64,000 bases of DNA from Hoeflea_A sp965249925. GTDB lineage: Bacteria; Pseudomonadota; Alphaproteobacteria; Rhizobiales; Rhizobiaceae. The notes under the pieces are model-generated. The model searched no databases and was not told the origin of the DNA. It saw only the letters and a list, made by a program, of their open reading frames with translations. A program made the translations under genes and the position numbers. The DNA lies in assembly GCA_965249925.1 (NCBI GenBank), contig OZ252260.1, positions 1,550,001-1,614,000 on the forward strand. Direction: 5' to 3'. Positions 8,703 to 15,880 of the stretch are shown one piece after another (the stretch's first letter is position 1; every line of letters starts with the position of its first letter).

Positions 8703-9194
8703 ATGGCACGCTCAGTTCTTCCCTCCCTTTTTGGGTCCGACAGGACGCAAATGCCCTCATTTCAGTCTCTTCAAAAAGAGATTGACCGCGTTTTCGAGGA
8801 CTTCAAACAGATGCGACCGCGATTCGACTTGGGCGAGTTCGCGAATGCCGGCGGCCCCGTCGTGCCGCGCCTGGATATCAGCGAGTCCGACGACAAGGTG
8901 GAGGTCAGCGCCGAGTTGCCGGGTGTCAAGGAAGCCGACATTGACGTTTCAGTTTCGGGCAATATCCTGACCCTGAAGGGCGAAAAATCGGCCAGCCGAG
9001 ACGAGGAGAAAAAGGACTTTCGTCTGGTCGAGCGTACGTATGGGAGTTTTGCGCGGTCGGTGCCTCTGAATTTCGAGATCGACCCGGACGGTGTGTCCGC
9101 AACCTTCAGTGACGGCGTTCTAACCATTGCGATCAACAAGCCGCAGGAAGTTGTCGCAAAGACCAGGAAGATCGAGGTCAAGAAAGCCGGCTAA
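8703..9194 (+). CDS. Small heat-shock protein, Hsp20/alpha-crystallin family
   Basis: This 163-residue protein has a variable N-terminal arm (1-50), an alpha-crystallin domain (about 51-150) with ELPGVKEADIDV and GVLTIAINKP, and a short C-terminal tail with KIEV. Such proteins are ATP-independent holdases that bind unfolding proteins. AAGGAGATGATCG precedes the ATG. The Usp gene follows 60 bp downstream with its own strong ribosome-binding site, so an hsp20-usp transcript driven by the TTGA-N6-TCAA site is likely. The combination of Hsp20 and Usp under one anaerobic-type operator is a hallmark of dormancy regulons. Confidence 0.95.
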   Translation: MARSVLPSLFGSDRTQMPSFQSLQKEIDRVFEDFKQMRPRFDLGEFANAGGPVVPRLDISESDDKVEVSAELPGVKEADIDVSVSGNILTLKGEKSASRDEEKKDFRLVERTYGSFARSVPLNFEIDPDGVSATFSDGVLTIAINKPQEVVAKTRKIEVKKAG

Positions 9195-9254
9195 CCGACC
9201 TCAATGCGCACCGGCCGGGCGGCCGGTGCGTCGAATCCGCATAGGGAGGAGATT

Positions 9255-10094
9255 ATGGCTTACAAGACGATCCTCGTCAGCCTCACGACAGAACACAACG
9301 CCGAACGCCTGACACGGGCGGCCTGTTATATGGCGCGCCGCTTCGACGCCCATATCGTCGGGCTGCATACCAACCAGAGCATGCATGTGCATCCTGGCGT
9401 TTCCGTCCATCTCACGCCGGAAGTGGTGGAGATGTTTCATGACGCGCAACAGCGCCAGTCCAATGCCATCCGCGAGATTTTCCAGACCCAGACAGCCGCC
9501 GAGGGGATCGCCGGCGAATGGAAACTGGTCGAGGCCGCCGCCGATACTGCCGGTGTTCGCCATGTCGAACATGCCCGCTACGCCGACTTGGTTCTGATGT
9601 CGCAGGCCGATCCCGATCACGACCGCGCCGATCAGGGAGATATCCAGCGGGAGGTTATCCAGGGCTGCGGCTGCCCGGTCGTCGTACTGCCCAATGCCGG
9701 AACCTTCGACAGTTTCGGACAGAAGGTGATGATCGGCTGGAGCGCCACACGGGAAGCGGCACGCGCGGTTCACGACGCTGTTCCGTTCATGGAGGGCGGC
9801 GAAGCCACCGTCATGTGGGTTTCCCATTCGAAGGAGACCGCGGAGTATCTGGGCAAGACGGCAGAAGCCGTTGCCGAAAACCTCACGCGCCACAACATCA
9901 ACACCACGGTGTCCCACTGGCAAAACAGCAGCATCTCGATCGGCGATGCACTGCTCAACGAAGCCTTTGAAAACGGTTGCGATATGATCGTATCGGGCGC
10001 CTTCGGTCATTCGCGTTTCTATGACTTTGTCATCGGCGCGACCACGACGCATCTGCTCGAGCACATGACGATGCCGGTTCTCTTTTCGAACTGA
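9255..10094 (+). CDS. Universal stress protein, tandem-domain UspA type
   Basis: This is a 279-residue protein with an N-terminal Usp fold beginning MAYKTILVSLT and a C-terminal fold ending GAFGHSRFYDFVIGATTTHLL, close to the ATP-binding G-2x-G-9x-G(S/T) motif but with Ala before the Thr. AGGGAGGAG stands eight bases before the ATG at 9255; an upstream in-frame GTG-like start at 9204 is unsupported. It follows hsp20 in the same orientation and probably shares its promoter. Tandem Usps are typically nucleotide-binding stress regulators with no single defined reaction. Confidence 0.92.
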   Translation: MAYKTILVSLTTEHNAERLTRAACYMARRFDAHIVGLHTNQSMHVHPGVSVHLTPEVVEMFHDAQQRQSNAIREIFQTQTAAEGIAGEWKLVEAAADTAGVRHVEHARYADLVLMSQADPDHDRADQGDIQREVIQGCGCPVVVLPNAGTFDSFGQKVMIGWSATREAARAVHDAVPFMEGGEATVMWVSHSKETAEYLGKTAEAVAENLTRHNINTTVSHWQNSSISIGDALLNEAFENGCDMIVSGAFGHSRFYDFVIGATTTHLLEHMTMPVLFSN

Positions 10095-10119
10095 AAACCC
10101 TCGCGCCGCGGGCCGTCGA

Positions 10120-11268
10120 TCAGCGGCCCGTCTCCTGCGGCGGCATGCCCAGGCCCTGCATGATGGCCAGGTATGACAGCAGATCGGACAACGATATCAC
10201 CCCTTCCAACCGGCCGTTGCGCGCGACCAGCCATTTGCGCTGTCCGTTGGCGGCCATTTTCTGGAACAGCTCGTCCGTGGCGGTATCGGGGCTGACGGTG
10301 TTGCTCTCGTCGGACAGCACAAGAATGTCGCCAAGCCGGGTCGTCGGCCAGTTTTCGCGATCGATCTCCCGGATCAGCGCCGTGTCGACAAATCCGAGCA
10401 GATGCTCCCCTTCCATCACCGGCACGAAGCTGACGTGACGCGGCAGCATGATCTCGTCGACCAGTTGTTGAACGCTCAGCCCGACCTCGGCGGTCAGCGG
10501 CTGCGCCGTCATCAAGGCGCGGACGCTCTGGTCCCGTAAAGCCGATTTGACAATCAACTGATTGTAGCTGCCGCGCGATGCGCTGATGATAAAAAAGCCG
10601 ATCAGGATCTGCCAGAAGCCACCGACAATGTTGGGACTGAACAGCGCCAGCACGCCCGAAACGATCAGCAGCAATCCGAATCCCGTTCCCATCATGCTGG
10701 CGATGCGCGTGGCGCGGAATACGTCCTTCTGGAAATGCCACAATGCCGCCCGCAGCACCCGGCCGCCGTCCAGCGGAAAGGCCGGAACCAGATTGAAGAT
10801 AGCGAGGATCAGGTTGATCAACCCGAGATAGGCGAGCACGGTCTTGATCGATCCGGAAACCCCGTCGGCGTTGAAGACGAAGAGCAACAGGTAGCACAGA
10901 CCGGCCAGGACGAAGCTCATGATCGGCCCGGCGATCGCGATCCAGAACTCCGACTCGGGACTGCGCGGTTCCTGCTCCAGCTCCGCCACGCCGCCGAAAA
11001 TGAACAAGGTGATGCCGCCGACCTCCAAACCGAACTGCCGCGCCACCAGGGAATGGGCCAACTCGTGCAGGATCAACGAGGCAAAAAGGCCCAGCATGGC
11101 GACGACGCCGAGGGCGACATAGTCGACCTGGGAAAGGCCCGGCAATTCCGCCGGAAAATAAGCGGTCGACAACGTCCAGACAATTAAGGCGGCGATCAGC
11201 AACCAGCTCGGGTCGACTCTGATCTTGAAGCCGAATATTTCGAACAGGTTAACCGCATTCCTGAACAT
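10120..11268 (-). CDS. Site-2 protease (M50) with two CBS domains, Rip3-like
   Basis: This is a 382-residue membrane metalloprotease. HELAH (residues 68-72) is the zinc motif, and FPLDGGRVL (about 175) supplies the third ligand Asp. Several hydrophobic segments surround them. Residues about 245-370 form a CBS pair (LLGFVDTALIREID; LEGVISLSDLLSYL) likely to sense nucleotides. I chose the ATG at 11268 because GAGGATGGGACC precedes it and because a regulatory box (11327-11340) lies just upstream; a longer reading to 11355 would run through that box. Relatives cleave membrane-bound regulators. Mycobacterial Rip3, in the DosR regulon, has the same domain plan. The substrate here is unknown. Confidence 0.9.
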   Translation of the reverse strand: MFRNAVNLFEIFGFKIRVDPSWLLIAALIVWTLSTAYFPAELPGLSQVDYVALGVVAMLGLFASLILHELAHSLVARQFGLEVGGITLFIFGGVAELEQEPRSPESEFWIAIAGPIMSFVLAGLCYLLLFVFNADGVSGSIKTVLAYLGLINLILAIFNLVPAFPLDGGRVLRAALWHFQKDVFRATRIASMMGTGFGLLLIVSGVLALFSPNIVGGFWQILIGFFIISASRGSYNQLIVKSALRDQSVRALMTAQPLTAEVGLSVQQLVDEIMLPRHVSFVPVMEGEHLLGFVDTALIREIDRENWPTTRLGDILVLSDESNTVSPDTATDELFQKMAANGQRKWLVARNGRLEGVISLSDLLSYLAIMQGLGMPPQETGR

Positions 11269-11326
11269 GGTCCCATCCTCATTACCGACCAATGGGGCAA
11301 GATTGCCAGTTTCCCGGCTGCTGTTC

Positions 11327-11340
11327 TTGACTTTCGTCAA
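11327..11340 (-). promoter_or_regulatory. FNR/FixK-type site upstream of the M50 protease
   Basis: TTGACTTTCGTCAA is a 5+5 bp inverted repeat (TTGAC-N4-GTCAA) and fits TTGA-N6-TCAA. It is centred 65 bp from the ATG at 11268. Placed at -41.5 it puts AATCTT in the -10 position on the minus strand. It could also have served the ATPase relic to its right. Confidence 0.65.
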
Positions 11341-11371
11341 ATCTGTGATGACCACTGCACTTAATTGTGGC

Positions 11372-11640
11372 TATCGTCGCATCTGGTTGCTCGGCGGTTC
11401 GATCGACGTCACCGGCACCGGCTACGATCCGACCGGAAGCTCGAGACCGATGGCCGAGCGGTCGATCCGCAGACCGGCAGGCCGCTGAACGATTTGTTGA
11501 CATCGGCGCTGGTCTGCAATCACGCGCACATCTTGAACGAAAGCGGTCTGTACGGACTTGCCGTCGCACGAAAAACCGCCGATGCGCCAGATCTCTGCGA
11601 CGACGCTTTGGAGTCCGATCTGACGCTGCTGTGTCCTGGG
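11372..11640 (+). pseudogene. Frameshifted relic of a P-type cation ATPase (nucleotide-binding region)
   Basis: One frame from 11372 reads YRRIWLLGGSIDVTGTGYDPTG, the typical start of the P2-type ATPase N-domain (VTGxGYxPxG). After a one-base loss at 11435-11436 the homology continues in another frame as KLETDGRAVDPQTGR and LLTSALVCNHAHI, matching the stretch that normally follows. No start codon, phosphorylation motif or membrane part is present. The relic sits 56 bp before an intact P-type ATPase gene, so it may be what is left of a replaced or duplicated copy. Similarity fades after about 11640. The call rests on motif order, not on an alignment. Confidence 0.6.
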
Positions 11641-11695
11641 GGAAAGAGAGTTCCGAGGCTAGGCTTTCCGAGATTTACAACCAAGGAAGCGCAAC

Positions 11696-14422
11696 ATGGT
11701 GTCTGTCCCGCTCAAGAAGGATCATGCAGCGGTCCCGCGGTGGCACGCTGAAGCGGTCGCTGTCACTCTTGAAGGGCTCGATGCGACTGAAAACGGGCTG
11801 ACGGATGCGGAAGCGGCTGCACGACTGGCCCATTTCGGTCGCAATGAATTGCCCGATCAACAGCGGGCGGGACCGCTGAAGCGGCTTCTCGCGCAGTTCA
11901 ACAATCTGCTGATATACGTCCTTATAGCCGCCGCGGTGATCACCGGCATGTTGGGGCACACCAGGGATACACTCGTCATCCTTGCCGTTGTTTTTGTGAA
12001 CGCTGCCATCGGGTTCATTCAGGAAGGCCGGGCCGAGGCGGCTATTGCGGCGCTCCACCGCATGCTTGCGCCTATGGCGTCGGTTCTGCGCGGCAATCGC
12101 CGCCGCAGCGTCGATGCCGCCGAGCTGGTGCCGGGCGATATTGTCCTGATCGAGGCCGGAGACAGGGTTCCGGCGGATGCCCGTCTGATCGACACCGCCG
12201 CGTTGAAGGTGCAGGAAGCGATCCTTTCAGGGGAATCGGTGCCAGTCGACAAATCGGTTGAGCCCGTTGCCCGCGATGCAGCCCTCGGTGACCGTACGTC
12301 GATGATCTACAGCGGGACTCTAATCGTGTCCGGGCAGGGTCGCGCCGTCGTCACCGCAACAGGAACCGAAGCCGAAATTGGCAGGATCAGCGGCCTTCTT
12401 GCTGGTGTCGAGGAACTGACCACACCACTTCTGAAGAAGATGAACGTGTTTGCTCGCTGGATCACGGCATTGATCCTGAGCGGTGCGGCGCTCCTGTTGA
12501 TCTACGGCTTTTTCGTGCAGCACCTGCCGTTCGAGGCGCTTTTCATGATCGTCGTCAGCCTTTCGGTGGCGGCAATTCCCGAAGGGCTACCGGCCGTCCT
12601 GACGATCACGTTGGCCATTGGCGTGCGCAAGATGTCAGCGCGCCACGCGATCGTGCGCCGCCTGCCGGCCATCGAGACGCTGGGTGCGCTGACCGTGATC
12701 TGCACCGACAAGACCGGCACCCTGACCCGCAACGAGATGATGGTCGCATCGATCTCCGCCAATGGTCGGCGCTTTTCGGTCGAGGGAGAGGGATATCTAC
12801 CGAATGGCCGGATCGTGGCTGAGGATGGCGGGGAGACTCACGAGTTGGGGGCACTGGTCGCGGCCGCGGCGCTTTGCAACGATGCCGCAATTGCCGACGG
12901 ACCAGACGGCGTTCCCACAGCCAGTGGCGATCCGATGGAGGCGGCGCTGCTGGTGCTGGCCGACAAGGCCGGGACACCGCATGACGTCTTGCGGGCCGAG
13001 TGGACACGAGACGCGGTCCTTCCGTTCGACGCGGTACATCGCTACATGGCGACGCAGGCGACATTGGACCGAGGCGCGGACGACGCCTGGATCCATGTCA
13101 AAGGCGCGCCAGAAACGGTGTTCGATTTGTGCGCCAGTCAGGCGGACGACGGTGGTGAAGCGCCGCTCGACCGGGCCTACTGGGAAGCTGAGACAGACCG
13201 CATTGCCGCGCTCGGCCAGCGGGTCATCGCGCTTGCAACAAAGCCCGCTGCGAAGGCGACTGCGCATCTGGACCATTCGGACCTCGCAGAGGGCCTGGTG
13301 CTGCTAGGGCTTGTCGGGCTGATCGACCCGCCGCGGATCGAGGCCATTGCCGCGGTTGCCGACTGCCAAGGCGCTGGTATCGCCGTCAAGATGATTACGG
13401 GGGACCATGCCGCGACCGCGGGAGCCATCGCCGCCGCGATCGGGCTACCCAATCCGGCGCGTGTTCTTACTGGGCGGGACATTGATGGGCTCGATGACGC
13501 GATGCTGTTGCAAGCAGCGGACATGACAAGTGTGTTCGCGCGTACCACGCCTGAACACAAGCTGCGTCTGGTTTCGGCTCTACAGGCCCGCGGGCATATC
13601 GTTGCGATGACCGGCGACGGGGTCAACGACACGCCCGCACTCAAACGCGCTGACGCTGGGGTGGCCATGGGCATCACCGGGTCGGATGCGGCCAAGGAGG
13701 TGGCCGATCTGGTCTTGACGGACGACAATTTCGTTTCGATCGCGGCCGCTGTTCGCGAAGGGCGCACGGTCTACGACAATATCCGCAAGGTGATCAGTTG
13801 GACGCTGCCGACCAACGCTGGAGAGGCCGGCATCATCATCCTTGCACTGCTTCTGGGTTTGGTCATCCCCCTGTCAGCGCTGCAAATCCTCTGGATCAAT
13901 CTGATAACCGCCGGATCGCTGGGCCTTGCCCTCGCTTTCGAACGGTCGGAAAAAGCAATCATGAATCAGCCGCCACTACCTGTCGGCGCGCCGATACTGG
14001 ACCGCGTTTTGATCTGGCATATTGCCCTCGTCACAGTGCTGTTTCTCGCGGCGATATACGGGACCTTCAACTATGCAATGGATCGTGGCTACAGCCTCGA
14101 GCTTGCGCGAACGCTGACCGTCAACTTGTTGATCATTCTCGAGGTATTCCACCTCTTCTACATCCGAAACATCCATACGACATCCCTGACCTGGGAGGCG
14201 GTGCGCGGAACACCGGCGGTTTGGATTTGTCTGTTGATCGTCGTCGTCGGCCAGTTGCTTTTCACGTATGCGCCCTTCATGCAGGACATCTTCGACACGC
14301 GGGCCGTCACGCTGATCGATGGCGCAATCCTGATTGGCGTGGGTGCAGCGTTCTTCGCGATTGTCGAGATGGAAAAGCAGTTGCGGCTTCGCTTGAACGC
14401 GTCAAATTCGTACGAGCGATAA
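11696..14422 (+). CDS. P-type cation-transporting ATPase (P2-like)
   Basis: This 908-residue pump has the complete P-type set: cation ATPase N-terminal domain; actuator LSGESVPVDKS (TGES-equivalent, SGES); PEGLP in M4; phosphorylation motif CTDKTGTLTRNEM; nucleotide-binding ASGDPMEAALL; hinge MTGDGVNDTPALKRADAG; and about ten membrane segments. In M6 the usual Ca2+-site Asp (NLxTDG) is Ala (NLITAGSLGLALAFE), so it is not a canonical SERCA-type Ca2+ pump and the ion cannot be named. AAGGAAG precedes the ATG. It sits beside the M50-CBS protease and Usp genes, as CtpF does in the mycobacterial dormancy regulon. No FNR box lies closer than 356 bp upstream. Confidence 0.92.
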   Translation: MVSVPLKKDHAAVPRWHAEAVAVTLEGLDATENGLTDAEAAARLAHFGRNELPDQQRAGPLKRLLAQFNNLLIYVLIAAAVITGMLGHTRDTLVILAVVFVNAAIGFIQEGRAEAAIAALHRMLAPMASVLRGNRRRSVDAAELVPGDIVLIEAGDRVPADARLIDTAALKVQEAILSGESVPVDKSVEPVARDAALGDRTSMIYSGTLIVSGQGRAVVTATGTEAEIGRISGLLAGVEELTTPLLKKMNVFARWITALILSGAALLLIYGFFVQHLPFEALFMIVVSLSVAAIPEGLPAVLTITLAIGVRKMSARHAIVRRLPAIETLGALTVICTDKTGTLTRNEMMVASISANGRRFSVEGEGYLPNGRIVAEDGGETHELGALVAAAALCNDAAIADGPDGVPTASGDPMEAALLVLADKAGTPHDVLRAEWTRDAVLPFDAVHRYMATQATLDRGADDAWIHVKGAPETVFDLCASQADDGGEAPLDRAYWEAETDRIAALGQRVIALATKPAAKATAHLDHSDLAEGLVLLGLVGLIDPPRIEAIAAVADCQGAGIAVKMITGDHAATAGAIAAAIGLPNPARVLTGRDIDGLDDAMLLQAADMTSVFARTTPEHKLRLVSALQARGHIVAMTGDGVNDTPALKRADAGVAMGITGSDAAKEVADLVLTDDNFVSIAAAVREGRTVYDNIRKVISWTLPTNAGEAGIIILALLLGLVIPLSALQILWINLITAGSLGLALAFERSEKAIMNQPPLPVGAPILDRVLIWHIALVTVLFLAAIYGTFNYAMDRGYSLELARTLTVNLLIILEVFHLFYIRNIHTTSLTWEAVRGTPAVWICLLIVVVGQLLFTYAPFMQDIFDTRAVTLIDGAILIGVGAAFFAIVEMEKQLRLRLNASNSYER

Positions 14423-14515
14423 CTGAGGGTTGCACCTGGCCTAAAGTGGTGAACCCAACGAGATTGTCTGATTTGGCAAAAACCTAATTGAGAAGCCCTA
14501 ACAGGGGAGATAAGT

Positions 14516-14567
14516 GGCATAATCCAACCTCGGCGTTATGGGTGTTATGCCGACGTCGGCATAACAC
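14516..14567. repeat. 26-bp perfect palindrome in a cluster of TTATG/CATAA half-sites
   Basis: Positions 14542-14567 form a perfect palindrome (left half GTGTTATGCCGAC, right half GTCGGCATAACAC). Two more half-sites lie just upstream: GGCATAA at 14516-14522 and GCGTTATG at 14533-14540. There is no U tract, so it is not a normal terminator. The layout suggests a recombinase core with arm sites, or an operator. It occupies the 329-bp gap between the ATPase and the next usp gene, which holds no gene I can see. Confidence 0.55.
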
Positions 14568-14678
14568 ACATGGTCCATGGTCTCACCCTGCCGGTGATGG
14601 TCGTTACGAAGGCCGTCAAACTGTTTGTTTTCAGCCGCTCCTGACCGCGGAAGCAGCCGCCGCTCGGCCTGTGGGAAT

Positions 14679-14692
14679 TTGATTTACCGCAA
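14679..14692 (+). promoter_or_regulatory. Near-consensus FNR/FixK-type site upstream of usp
   Basis: TTGATTTACCGCAA has one mismatch from TTGA-N6-TCAA. With its centre at -41.5, the -10 hexamer falls exactly on TATTGT (14715-14720), the same hexamer found behind the perfect site upstream of ppsA. The ATG is 60 bp downstream. Confidence 0.55.
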
Positions 14693-14751
14693 CTTTAACC
14701 CTTTCGAACCGATCTATTGTAGGATGGAGCCAATCGACTGAGGACAGGACC

Positions 14752-15582
14752 ATGGCCATCACAACACTGCTGGCGGTGCATTCGACCGAAGAGCCCATCG
14801 AAAATGTCGATGCGATCATTGCGCTTTCCGGCGATATCGGCGCGCACCTCAACCTGGTGGTTTTCGGCACCATGCAGACAATTCCCACCGCCGCCTATGG
14901 CGGCATGCCGGATTACTATCTGACAGATGAGCACGACAGCGTCATCCGCAACGCCAAGGAGCGTGCCGCGGAGGTCGAAAAGCGCATCCAGGCCGCCTAT
15001 CTGTCGGCCTCCGTTCTGGTCGAGTGCATCGATGTCGGGATGATCGGCCCGACCATGTCGCGGCACGCGCTTTATGCAGACGTCACCATCTTTGCCAATG
15101 GCAGCGTCCCGGCCAGCGACCATCCAACGCGCGCCTTCAACGGCATCCTGTTCGATTCGGGCCAGCCGGTCATTATTCTCGGCGCCGGCGAAAAACCGCT
15201 TCCCAAGGCGCGGCGCATACTGATGGCCTGGAACGGCGAGCCGGAAGCGGCCAAGGCCATTCACCGCAGCCTGCCGCTGCTGCAGAGCGCCCAGGACGTG
15301 CACGTTGTGCTGGTGGATCCCGACTACACCCGATCAGGCGCCAATCCGGGCGACGACATGGCGGCGTTTCTGACCCGGCACAGCCTCAAGGTCACCGTCG
15401 ATCAGTTGCCGAGCGGCGGACGGGAGATCGCCGATGTGTTGCTGCAGCATGCGGTCGATAAGAATGCCGACATGATCGTGATGGGTGCCTATGGCCATTC
15501 GCGCCTGCGCGAGTGGCTGCTCGGCGGCACGACACGTGACCTGTTGGCCAAGACCAAGCTCCCGGTGCTTATGGTCCACTAG
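14752..15582 (+). CDS. Universal stress protein, tandem-domain type
   Basis: This 276-residue protein has a degenerate N-terminal Usp domain (residues 1-140) and a well-kept C-terminal domain ending GAYGHSRLREWLLGGTTRDLL, an intact G-2x-G-9x-G-T nucleotide motif. It begins MAITTLLAVHSTEEP after GAGGACAGG. It is monocistronic: upstream lies a near-consensus FNR-type promoter and downstream the convergent GGDEF-EAL gene. The last base of its stop codon is the first base of the 23-bp inverted repeat of a MITE-like element. It is the second of three tandem Usps in the island; the three are clearly divergent in sequence. Confidence 0.9.
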   Translation: MAITTLLAVHSTEEPIENVDAIIALSGDIGAHLNLVVFGTMQTIPTAAYGGMPDYYLTDEHDSVIRNAKERAAEVEKRIQAAYLSASVLVECIDVGMIGPTMSRHALYADVTIFANGSVPASDHPTRAFNGILFDSGQPVIILGAGEKPLPKARRILMAWNGEPEAAKAIHRSLPLLQSAQDVHVVLVDPDYTRSGANPGDDMAAFLTRHSLKVTVDQLPSGGREIADVLLQHAVDKNADMIVMGAYGHSRLREWLLGGTTRDLLAKTKLPVLMVH

Positions 15583-15880
15583 AGCAAGCTGCGAATAGAT
15601 TGCACTCCATTGACCGAGCGATTTTGGTCGCTGGCGAGGCGGGTTGCGCGCCGTGGTGCCTCCCCACCACAAGTGCAAGCCAACGACGCCAGGGGGCAAA
15701 ATCGCCCGGCCCATTCACCGGATGTTTTCAACACGATAGACCTCTCCAGGGTGGCGGTAAATCGGCCCATCGGCTGCGTTGCGTCGCTTGCCCGATGCCC
15801 CACATCGCGCTGCGCGACGCGCCTGTCCGACTGGACCGATTTTCCGCCATCAAATGATGCAATCTATTCGCAGCTTGCTC
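15582..15880. mobile_element. MITE-like element, 299 bp with perfect 23-bp terminal inverted repeats
   Basis: Positions 15582-15604 (GAGCAAGCTGCGAATAGATT...) are exactly repeated in reverse complement at 15858-15880, with 253 bp between. The inside has no convincing gene but contains small hairpins such as GTGGTG-N6-CACCAC at 15653-15670. The ends coincide with the 3' ends of two converging genes: the left with the usp stop, the right encoding the last residues and stop of the GGDEF-EAL gene. No clear target-site duplication is visible. A non-autonomous transposon is the simplest reading; a paired regulatory repeat is the alternative. Confidence 0.55.

Noticed and set aside
11365..11751. Single plus-strand gene before the P-type ATPase
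   Set aside because: It overlaps the ATPase start, and its first part is out of frame with the ATPase-like motif; a frameshifted relic explains it better.
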